A stretch of DNA of 8,219 nucleotides, from positions 1-8,219 of the forward strand of contig CAJXPN010000136.1 of NCBI GenBank assembly GCA_913058025.1. Direction: 5' to 3'. Under the pieces are notes generated by a model. The model made no database searches, was not told the DNA's origin, and was given only the letters and a program-made list of their open reading frames with translations. Below are positions 1 to 5,699 of this stretch, one piece after another. The DNA is from an uncultured Myxococcales bacterium. Its GTDB lineage: Bacteria > Myxococcota_A > Bradymonadia > Bradymonadales > Bradymonadaceae. The first letter of the stretch is position 1. Each line of letters begins with the position of its first letter. A program made the position numbers and the translations under genes.

Positions 1-50
1 TACGAGATTTCTGCCTGTCTCGTGGGCTCGGAGATGTGTATAAGAGACAG
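1..50 (+). other. Sequencing adapter (Nextera i7 side), not genomic
   Basis: Positions 1-8 are the end of the Illumina P7 oligo, 9-16 are an 8-nt i7 index (TTCTGCCT), and 17-50 are the Nextera read-2 adapter ending in the Tn5 mosaic end (34-50, ending in TATAAGAGACAG). The reverse complement of the same structure, with the same index, closes the contig at the other end. A GTG at 36-38 opens a false in-frame start, giving the well-known artefact peptide MYKRQ in front of the glycosidase. Nothing in this stretch belongs to the organism. Confidence 0.98.
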
Positions 51-1379
51 CTCGACGACTCCGAAGAGATCCTCGCCGACCTGGTGACCGCCGACGCCGC
101 GATCTCGGCGGTCTGGACGCAGACCTGGTCGGGCACCTCGAACACGTTCATCGGGGAGCAGGTCCTGTGGAACTGGATCCAGAACCCGACGCGGCACCCA
201 GGCTGGGACGCGTTCGTGGCGAAGATGCGCGCCCGTGACGTCCGCACGCTCTGCTACATCAACCCGATGCTGCGCGACCTGCCAGGCGAGGGCACAGAGC
301 CGCGCAGAGACCTCTACGCGGAGGCCGGCGACGGCGGCTACTTCGTCCAGAAGGAGGACGGATCGGTCTACGACATCGAGGTCACCGCGTTCACCGTGGG
401 CCTGCTCGACCTGACGAACCCTGCGGCCGTGGAGTGGTACAAGGACATCATCAAGGACGAGATGATCGCGCGCGCGGGCTGCGCGGGCTGGATGGCCGAC
501 TTCGGCGAGTCGCTCCCGTTCGACGCCGTGCTGCACAGCGGCGTCTCGGCGGCGACCTACCACAACCAGTACCCGGTCGACTGGATCAAGCTCAACCGCG
601 AGGCCGTGGAGGAAGCCGGGGCCCTCGGGGACGTCCTCGTGTTCAACCGATCGGGCGCCGCGCGCTCGCCGCGCCACGCGATGATGCTGTGGCAGGGCGA
701 CCAGCTCACGACCTGGGACGAGCACGACGGGCTCGTCTCCGCGCTCCACGGCCTCATCAACGGGGGCCTCTCGGGGATCTCGCTCAACCACTCCGACGTC
801 GGCGGCTACACCTCGCTGAGCCGCTACGGCCTGGGCTACGAGCGCGGGGCCGAGCTGCTCGCGCGCTGGGCGGAGGTGTCGGCGTTCACCGCCGCCATGC
901 GCACCCACCAGGGCAACCAGCCCGACTCCAACGCCCAGATCTACACCGACGCGCAGGCCACCGCGCGCTTCGCGCGCATGACGCGGCTCTTCCGCGCCCT
1001 CGCCTTCTACCGAAAGCAGCTCTACGCCGAGGCCACCGACAAGGGCTGGCCCGTCGTCCGGCACATGCTCCTGCACTACCCCGACGACCCGCGCGCCTGG
1101 AGCGCCGACGACCAGTTCATGTTCGGCTCGGAGATCCTCGTCGCCCCCATCGAAAGCGAGTGCCTCGACCCCACCAGGTGCAGGTACGACAGGGATGTCT
1201 ACCTCCCCGCGGGCCGTTGGGTACACTTCTGGAACGGCCGCACCTACGGCAGCCAGGACATGGGCTCCGAGATCACCATCCAGGCGCCCATCGGACAGCC
1301 CGTGGCGTTCTACAGGGAGGGCTCACCCATCGCCGCCCAGCTCGAGTCGAACCTGCTCTCCGAGAACCTGAAGAGGTAG
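51..1379 (+). CDS. GH31 glycosidase, sulfoquinovosidase (YihQ)-like, 5'-truncated
   Basis: This is the C-terminal 442 residues of a GH31 alpha-glycosidase (YihQ of E. coli has about 678), so about 235 N-terminal residues are lost at the contig edge. It would hydrolyse an alpha-glycoside; YihQ releases sulfoquinovose from sulfoquinovosyl glycerol. Numbering from the artefactual GTG at 36, the nucleophile motif GWMADFGE has Asp155 and the acid/base motif WQGDQ has Asp222. Their 67-residue spacing equals D405/D472 of YihQ. HSDVGGYTS follows with Tyr258 (YihQ Y508). In the TQTW...GEQVLWNW segment, Gln29 and Trp45 match Q288 and W304, but Gln42 stands where YihQ has sulfonate-binding Arg301. The end (YLPAGRWVHFWNG, APIGQPVAFY) also resembles YihQ. 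Family and truncation are firm; sulfoquinovose specificity is uncertain. It converges on the lipoprotein gene with a 5-nt gap. No other sulfoglycolysis gene is present. Confidence 0.9.
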   Translation, partial: LDDSEEILADLVTADAAISAVWTQTWSGTSNTFIGEQVLWNWIQNPTRHPGWDAFVAKMRARDVRTLCYINPMLRDLPGEGTEPRRDLYAEAGDGGYFVQKEDGSVYDIEVTAFTVGLLDLTNPAAVEWYKDIIKDEMIARAGCAGWMADFGESLPFDAVLHSGVSAATYHNQYPVDWIKLNREAVEEAGALGDVLVFNRSGAARSPRHAMMLWQGDQLTTWDEHDGLVSALHGLINGGLSGISLNHSDVGGYTSLSRYGLGYERGAELLARWAEVSAFTAAMRTHQGNQPDSNAQIYTDAQATARFARMTRLFRALAFYRKQLYAEATDKGWPVVRHMLLHYPDDPRAWSADDQFMFGSEILVAPIESECLDPTRCRYDRDVYLPAGRWVHFWNGRTYGSQDMGSEITIQAPIGQPVAFYREGSPIAAQLESNLLSENLKR

Positions 1380-1384
1380 CCGCC

Positions 1385-2065
1385 TCAATCGTCGTCGTCA
1401 CCGCCGCCGGTCGCCCAGTCCGGGCCGAAGGCATCCGGGTCCAGGAAGTTCGACGCCGGCCCGGTGTAGGGCGTCACGCCCGCGGCGCCCGGCGCGAGCT
1501 TCACGATCACGCCGGTGAACGCGTTGGCCTCGTCGGAGCCGTCGGCGTCCTCGAAGGCGCCCACCACGGCGTCCCCGCCCGCGGACTGGGCCAGGTGCAT
1601 CGCCTGGTCGATGAGCGCGGAGCGCGGCTGGAACGTGTCCGAGAAGCACGGCCAGGACGTGGGCACCATGATCCACAGCCCCAACGTGACCCACGTGAGC
1701 ACGACCTGGGGGTAGCAGAGCGCCGCGGTCAGGGTGTCCTCGTACTCGGTGAGCGCGTAGGTGCCGTATTGGTGGCGCGTGGGGGCGATGCGAAACCGCC
1801 CGAGGATCGCGTGCCCGTACCCTGGCTCGACCCGCAACGTGCCGCCCTCGACGACGATACCGTCGGGCAGCGCGGCCACGTAGACCCTCACCCCCTCGGG
1901 GGCCTGCCCGCGCCTCGCCTGCTCCCACCGCTCGACCGCGCGCTCGTCGCCCGCGGCGTCGGCGAGCCCGACGGTGTGGTAGGCCGCCGTGCTCCTGGCC
2001 TGAGCGCAACCCGACGTGAGGCACAACCCCACCACGCACGCCGCCATCATGACGCGTGTAACCAT
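1385..2065 (-). CDS. Putative lipoprotein of unknown function
   Basis: A 226-aa protein I do not recognise. I start it at the ATG at 2065-2063 because AGAGG lies 6 nt upstream and a good signal peptide follows directly; the open frame runs further upstream but without a signal or RBS. The N-terminus (MVTRVMMAACVVGLCLTSGC) is a type II signal peptide with Cys20 as the lipidated residue and Ala at +2, which predicts outer-membrane sorting in a Gram-negative. Residues 116-135 form a hydrophobic stretch rich in W, V and L, flanked by Cys117 and Cys140. It is followed by a helix and a strand ending AGGDAVVGAF, a pattern reminiscent of YbjQ-like or DUF4156-like small proteins, though this is weak. 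The tail is Gly/Asp-rich, ending GGGDDDD. The gene is divergent from the HEAT-repeat gene and convergent with the glycosidase. Confidence 0.75.
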   Translation of the reverse strand: MVTRVMMAACVVGLCLTSGCAQARSTAAYHTVGLADAAGDERAVERWEQARRGQAPEGVRVYVAALPDGIVVEGGTLRVEPGYGHAILGRFRIAPTRHQYGTYALTEYEDTLTAALCYPQVVLTWVTLGLWIMVPTSWPCFSDTFQPRSALIDQAMHLAQSAGGDAVVGAFEDADGSDEANAFTGVIVKLAPGAAGVTPYTGPASNFLDPDAFGPDWATGGGDDDD

Positions 2066-2071
2066 ATCCAA

Positions 2072-2076
2072 CCTCT
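2072..2076 (-). promoter_or_regulatory. Ribosome binding site of the lipoprotein gene
   Basis: AGAGG on the minus strand, 6 nt before the ATG at 2065-2063. It decides the start: the open frame extends to 2569, but the upstream part has no signal peptide and lies antisense to the neighbouring gene. Confidence 0.55.
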
Positions 2077-2099
2077 CGTTTTCATTAGACTGTTTGCGA

Positions 2100-2136
2100 C
2101 GAACCCTCTCGACGTGGCCACCATCGCAAGGGTTCG
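2100..2136. promoter_or_regulatory. Inverted repeat in divergent intergenic region, possible operator
   Basis: CGAACCCT at 2100-2107 is exactly complementary to AGGGTTCG at 2129-2136, with 21 nt between. It lies 35-71 bp upstream of the lipoprotein ATG and about 90 bp upstream of the HEAT-gene start, where an operator or a folded 5' leader of the lipoprotein mRNA would sit. The arms are short and the spacer long, so chance cannot be excluded. Confidence 0.3.
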
Positions 2137-2187
2137 GGAGTAGAGTCGCGGCGGGGGCGCGGCGTTGTGCGCGGCGCGAGAGATTGG

Positions 2188-2218
2188 TTGCGTTCCCGCA
2201 CGCTCGTGGTCCTACAAT
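2188..2218 (+). promoter_or_regulatory. Candidate promoter for leaderless transcription of the first HEAT/TM gene
   Basis: TACAAT at 2213-2218 matches the sigma-70 -10 consensus at five of six bases and ends 6 nt before the ATG at 2225, so transcription would start at or next to the A of the start codon. TTGCGT at 2188-2193 is a possible -35 box, but the 19-nt spacer is longer than ideal. No Shine-Dalgarno sequence precedes the ATG, as expected for a leaderless mRNA. Confidence 0.4.
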
Positions 2219-2224
2219 GCACGC

Positions 2225-3121
2225 ATGACTCGAACACCATGGGACGACATGACTCGGAACCAGCGCCGCATCCTCGCCGAGACCATAGACGACGCGGACC
2301 TCGAGCTCTTCGAAGGCGACTACGACACGGGGACGTGGATAGACCGGCGCATCCTCATCAAGCAGGTCGGTTGGGGCCACGAGGCCATCGTGCCCACGCT
2401 GGAGCGCGCGGCCCGCGGCGCCGACACGCCGACCCGCCTCGCCATCGAAGGCGCGCTCGCGCGCATCGGGCACCCATCGGCCGAGGCAGCCCTCCAACGG
2501 CTGCTCGAAGACGAGCACGCCCTGAGCTCGGCGGCACCGAGCGCGATCCCGGATGAGCCCTACTGGCACCGGCTCGTCGAGGGTCCTCGGCGGATCCCCT
2601 TCGCCTTCACGGTGAGCACGCTGGGCGGAGAGAAGGGCGTGAGCCTCCTCTTTCTATGGGTCTTGTTTACCCCAACGCTGTTCGCGCCCCCGGACTCCTT
2701 CGCCCAGCTCATACTGATCGTACCGATCCTCGGCACCGTCATCACGTACGTCCTCAACGCGCGCAAGCGGAAGACCTTGCGCTCTGGCACCCACGCGTAC
2801 GCGAAGCTCGAATCCTATAAGGTCGTGCCACAAGTCGAAGTCTCCCACCTGCACTGCACGATTCGCTACATCGATGATCTCGCGCGGGAGTACGTGTCCG
2901 AGCTCGTCCTGCACAGCAGTCTACGCGACGCGGACGCGGACGTGCTCCGCCCGTTGCTCTTCAACGAGGACGGCTCGCTCATGCTCTTGGAGGAAGTGCA
3001 CCTCACCGTCTCCGAAGACGGCCAGCTCGTCTCCAAGGGCCTCCTGAACTACATCGGCATACTGGGGCCGCTCATTTTCATCGCGGCTCTGGCGGTTCGG
3101 TTCTCCTGGTTCACGGGCTGA
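2225..3121 (+). CDS. HEAT-like repeat membrane protein with DUF3592-like domain (paralogue A)
   Basis: A 298-aa protein of unknown function. I start it at the ATG at 2225 (MTRTPWDD): paralogue similarity begins soon after, and a -10-like box sits just upstream. ATG 2249 is an alternative. Residues about 24-105 form a helical HEAT-like module with the motif RRILIKQVGWGHE (40-52), then helices with the ALARIGHPSAEAAL pattern. A WHRL motif starts at Trp114. Hydrophobic segments at about 139-155 and 159-177 look like a membrane hairpin. The next 90 residues are soluble and beta-rich, ending in LLFNEDGSLMLLEEV, a layout like DUF3592-type domains. A last hydrophobic helix spans about 273-293. The neighbour at 3183 is a clear paralogue in the same order, so the pair probably arose by tandem duplication and may form one complex. 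An adaptor role at the inner membrane is only inference. Confidence 0.8.
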   Translation: MTRTPWDDMTRNQRRILAETIDDADLELFEGDYDTGTWIDRRILIKQVGWGHEAIVPTLERAARGADTPTRLAIEGALARIGHPSAEAALQRLLEDEHALSSAAPSAIPDEPYWHRLVEGPRRIPFAFTVSTLGGEKGVSLLFLWVLFTPTLFAPPDSFAQLILIVPILGTVITYVLNARKRKTLRSGTHAYAKLESYKVVPQVEVSHLHCTIRYIDDLAREYVSELVLHSSLRDADADVLRPLLFNEDGSLMLLEEVHLTVSEDGQLVSKGLLNYIGILGPLIFIAALAVRFSWFTG

Positions 3122-3182
3122 CCCGACCGACCCCCCCGAACCTTCCGCTGGGACTCGAACCCCACGAACAGAGCGCCACGTC

Positions 3183-4805
3183 ATGACATGGACCACCAAC
3201 GACCATGAGCTGCTCACCCGATGCGCGGACTCCGCGCGCGCGGGCGATCCCGCCAACCCCGGCATGCTCTCTCGGTTCTACAAGGCGCTCTCGAGCTGCC
3301 GCTCCTTGACCCTGAAGTCCGTCGGGAAGCGCGACCTCGAGGTCGCGCTCGACGCGCTCTCGGTCGCGGGACGCCCACCCATGGACGCGTCTCGCCGCGC
3401 CGGGGTCGTGCTCCTCGAGCTCGCGAAGGGCTCGCGCGTGCCCGACATCCGAGACGCCGCCGTCGACGCTCTAACCGCCTACTGGACGAACCACCCTCCC
3501 CTGGACCCGGCCACCCCGCGCGACCTCTACTCGTCCGAGCGCGTCGACACGCCCCGCACCTTCCGCCTCGCGCTCCTCGCCGGTGAGGACGCCGACGTCG
3601 AATACGCCACGAGCCTGCTCCCCGATCTCGACCTCGGCCTCGACGAGCTCAAGAGCATCCACGCGCGCCTGCTCGACCGAGGCGCGTTCGGCGACGCGAC
3701 GCTCGAGCTGCTCGCGGAGCTCTACTCTGGCAGCTCGTGGCTGAACAGACGCGTCCTCATCCGGCAGGTCGGCCAGGGGCACGAGGTGCTCGTGCCCGTG
3801 CTCGCGCGCGTGGCACGACACGCCGACCCCTCGACCCGGCGCACCATCGTCGCCGCGCTCTCACGCGTCGGCCACGTGTCGGTCGAGCCTGTCCTCGTGT
3901 CGCTCCTCGACGACGTCGAGCCAGGGGTCGCCCGAGACATCGTCGGCATCCTCGGGGAGCTGGGCACGCGCGCCTGCATGCCCAGGATCTCGCAGGTCCG
4001 CGACGACCTCCCCGAGCTCGCCGACGCGGTCGACGCGTCGATCGCGCTGATCGATGCGCGGGCGCCCGTGCGCGCCGACGGGGGCGCGCTCTCGCTGGCC
4101 GAGGAGGGCCCCGCGGGCGCGCTATCGCTTGCAGGCGCATCGCCTGGAGACGTCTCGCTCTACCTCGAGGTCGAGCGCCAGGTCGAAGAGAACGCGCTGG
4201 TCGCGGCGCCTCCCAACGCGATCGCGCTGGGGTCCAGCTGGCATCGCCTCGCCACCGCCCCCCGCGAGCTCCCGCTCGGCTTCACCCTCCGCTCGATCGG
4301 CATCGGACGGTGGGGGGTCAACCTCGTCGTCTGGCTCATGATGAGCGCCTTCACGCTCGTGGAGGCCAAGCACTTCCTCATCAACCTGCTCTTCCCAGCC
4401 AGCATGGCCATGCTGTTGGGCATCGGCGCGTGGCACTACCGCCGCCACCGGAGGCTACTGTGTGAGGGCACGGGCGCATTCGCCGAGTACGTGGACACCG
4501 AATACAGACACCACGGGAAGGGGCACACCATCGACTACGTCTACAGGTACATGGACGAGCTCGAGCGCACGCACGCGGTCAAGTTCAGAGTCGAGGTCGA
4601 GGTCCCCGCGATCAAGGACGAGCCCCTCGAGCCCCTCCTCTTCATGCCGGACGGGGAGGTCATGCTCTTCGACGAGATCTCGTACCTCTCGGTCTCCGAC
4701 GACGGCGCGCTCGTCGACACGTCCTGGCTCAACCTCCTCGGCGCCCTGCCTCCGCTGACCTACGCCCTCTCCCTCGCCTACTTCCTCTACACGCTCTCCA
4801 CCTGA
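3183..4805 (+). CDS. HEAT-like repeat membrane protein with DUF3592-like domain (paralogue B)
   Basis: A 540-aa protein of unknown function, paralogous to the gene before it and 61 nt downstream. The ATG at 3183 has no convincing Shine-Dalgarno sequence but is the first ATG in the frame. Residues 1 to about 165 form an extra, mostly helical region absent from paralogue A. The shared HEAT-like module follows, with RRVLIRQVGQGHE (188-200), and continues for one or two repeats more than in A. A low-complexity linker carries GALSLA twice (301-306 and 312-317). WHRL starts at Trp353. Membrane segments lie at about 378-395 and 398-417, the second followed by a basic HYRRHRR stretch that suggests a cytoplasmic face. 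A soluble beta-rich domain ends in LLFMPDGEVMLFDEI, and a C-terminal membrane helix spans about 515-538. A cytoplasmic N-terminal HEAT scaffold tied to the inner membrane is inferred. Confidence 0.82.
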   Translation: MTWTTNDHELLTRCADSARAGDPANPGMLSRFYKALSSCRSLTLKSVGKRDLEVALDALSVAGRPPMDASRRAGVVLLELAKGSRVPDIRDAAVDALTAYWTNHPPLDPATPRDLYSSERVDTPRTFRLALLAGEDADVEYATSLLPDLDLGLDELKSIHARLLDRGAFGDATLELLAELYSGSSWLNRRVLIRQVGQGHEVLVPVLARVARHADPSTRRTIVAALSRVGHVSVEPVLVSLLDDVEPGVARDIVGILGELGTRACMPRISQVRDDLPELADAVDASIALIDARAPVRADGGALSLAEEGPAGALSLAGASPGDVSLYLEVERQVEENALVAAPPNAIALGSSWHRLATAPRELPLGFTLRSIGIGRWGVNLVVWLMMSAFTLVEAKHFLINLLFPASMAMLLGIGAWHYRRHRRLLCEGTGAFAEYVDTEYRHHGKGHTIDYVYRYMDELERTHAVKFRVEVEVPAIKDEPLEPLLFMPDGEVMLFDEISYLSVSDDGALVDTSWLNLLGALPPLTYALSLAYFLYTLST

Positions 4806-4957
4806 AGCCGCAGCACCCGGCGCGGCGCCGAAACCAAACGCAAAGATATCAACGGTGTCCAAAAAACGAGTGTAAACACCTGGAAACGGCTAGAACGCTG
4901 CGTCCATCTCACCTATAAGGTCCACTCTCACGAATGCGTGCCGCGCGACATAGGACC

Positions 4958-4983
4958 GTTTGATTGACGTCGTTCAACCAAAC
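4958..4983. promoter_or_regulatory. Palindromic operator candidate for the TetR regulator
   Basis: GTTTGATTGA (4958-4967) and TCAACCAAAC (4974-4983) are inverted copies matching at 9 of 10 positions, separated by 6 bp. The 26-bp length and its place about 50 bp upstream of the regulator's start fit a TetR-family operator. It overlaps the candidate -35 box, so binding would block transcription of the regulator and, if they are co-transcribed, of the hydrolase and dioxygenase. Confidence 0.65.
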
Positions 4984-4993
4984 GCACTACGCT
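4964..4993 (+). promoter_or_regulatory. Candidate promoter of the tetR-hydrolase-dioxygenase cluster
   Basis: TTGACG (4964-4969) matches the -35 consensus at five of six bases. TACGCT (4988-4993), 18 nt on, is a poor -10 box. The -35 lies inside the palindrome, the expected geometry for autorepression. The weak -10 keeps confidence low. Confidence 0.35.
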
Positions 4994-5019
4994 GACGCCC
5001 GCTCCAGACCGATTTTCAC

Positions 5020-5025
5020 AAGGTG
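5020..5025 (+). promoter_or_regulatory. Ribosome binding site that decides the tetR start
   Basis: AAGGTG lies 6 nt before the GTG at 5032. The alternative GTG at 5023 sits inside this Shine-Dalgarno-like sequence and so would lack its own site. Confidence 0.5.
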
Positions 5026-5031
5026 ACCTTC

Positions 5032-5643
5032 GTGGCCAGACCATCGCTCACTCAGGAAGAAATCGACCGCTTCCGCGCCAAGCTCTGCGACGCCGCCATC
5101 GCGTTGTTCGCGACCCAGGGCTACGAGGCCGTGACCATGCGCGCCATCGCCGAGGCGATGGGCTGCAGCAGGACGCTCCCGTACCGCTACTTCGAAGGCA
5201 AGGAGGAGATCTTCCTCGAGGTCCGCGCGCGCTGCTTCCACCAGATGCTCGACCACCAGATGGCGGCCTTCAACGAGAAGGAGGACCCGATCGAGCGCCT
5301 GCACGCGCTGGGGCTCGGGTACCTCGCGTTCGCCCGCGAGCGCCGCCACGCGTTCGCCATCATGTACGACCTCTACGAGGTCGACGTCCCCTCCTACCCC
5401 AAGCTCGCCGCGGCGATCGAGCGCGCGTGGCGCCTCCTGGCCGCAGCGATCCAGGAGACGATCGACACCGGCGCGCTCGTGGGGACGCCCAACCAGATCT
5501 CTCGCCTGCTCTGGTCGGGGATACACGGCATCGCCGTGCTCGAACACGGCAAGCGCCTCGGACCCGGCACCAACCCGGCCGACCAGCTCATGCGGCCCAT
5601 GATCGACGCGCTCATCCAGGCGTACCGACCCGAGCAAACCTGA
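5032..5643 (+). CDS. TetR/AcrR family transcriptional regulator
   Basis: A 203-aa DNA-binding repressor, of normal length for the family. I start it at GTG 5032, giving MARPSLTQEEIDRF, a common TetR N-terminus, with AAGGTG 6 nt upstream; GTG 5023 would add three residues. The N-terminal helix-turn-helix is clear: ALFATQGYEAVTMRAIAEAM, then GCSRTLPYRYFEGKEEI, with the recognition region at about residues 34-53. The C-terminal ligand domain contains LLWSGIHGIAVLEHGKR, which fits the WHG-type TetR C-terminal family. It is the first gene of a co-oriented group, 56 nt before the hydrolase. A 26-bp palindrome just upstream is its likely operator, so it probably represses itself and the two downstream enzyme genes until a substrate or product binds. 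The ligand cannot be deduced from the sequence. Confidence 0.93.
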   Translation: MARPSLTQEEIDRFRAKLCDAAIALFATQGYEAVTMRAIAEAMGCSRTLPYRYFEGKEEIFLEVRARCFHQMLDHQMAAFNEKEDPIERLHALGLGYLAFARERRHAFAIMYDLYEVDVPSYPKLAAAIERAWRLLAAAIQETIDTGALVGTPNQISRLLWSGIHGIAVLEHGKRLGPGTNPADQLMRPMIDALIQAYRPEQT

Positions 5644-5685
5644 CCTCAAAGACGCCGACCTCAGAACCACTGAACCCGACCCCCC

Positions 5686-5691
5686 AAGGAG
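5686..5691 (+). promoter_or_regulatory. Strong ribosome binding site of the hydrolase gene
   Basis: AAGGAG, 8 nt before the ATG at 5700. It is the best Shine-Dalgarno sequence in the window and fixes the start, although the open frame runs back to 5427 inside tetR. Confidence 0.85.
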
Positions 5692-5699
5692 ATCATACG

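Larger units (their letters stand above)
4806..5031. promoter_or_regulatory. Intergenic regulatory region before the TetR cluster
   Basis: These 226 bp have no credible gene, and the 4831-4960 part is clearly richer in A/T than its surroundings. It begins with a short GC palindrome (CGGCGC-G-GCGCCG, about 4819-4831) without a T-run, so I see no firm terminator for the preceding gene. GGTGT (4854-4858) and ACACC (4876-4880) form a weak inverted repeat. TATAAG at 4914-4919, with TAGAAC 17 nt upstream (4891-4896), is a second, weaker promoter candidate. The strongest elements are the operator-like palindrome and promoter listed separately. Confidence 0.55.

Noticed and set aside
34..50. Tn5 mosaic end as evidence of a transposon
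   Set aside because: It is joined to P7 and an index sequence, so it comes from library tagmentation and not from a resident mobile element.
434..2143. 569-aa plus-strand reading frame overlapping the glycosidase and the lipoprotein region
   Set aside because: It is an Arg/Pro/Gly-rich shadow frame of high-GC coding DNA. The glycosidase in the overlapping frame has clear catalytic motifs, and the rest runs antisense to the lipoprotein.
2066..2569. 168-residue N-terminal extension of the lipoprotein frame
   Set aside because: It would bury the signal peptide in the protein middle and run antisense through the first HEAT/TM gene. The ATG at 2065 has its own ribosome binding site.
3150..3163. 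tRNA T-arm-like string on the minus strand (GGGGTTCGAGTCCC)
   Set aside because: The stem does not close to five pairs, and no matching acceptor stem, anticodon arm or CCA end is found nearby. Probably a chance match in C-rich DNA.
4819..4831. GC palindrome after the second HEAT/TM gene as a terminator
   Set aside because: The loop would be only 1-3 nt and no T-run follows, so it is not convincing as an intrinsic terminator.
5427..5699. Upstream extension of the hydrolase frame into tetR
   Set aside because: It overlaps the regulator in another frame and is Arg/Pro-rich. AAGGAG before ATG 5700 fixes the real start.
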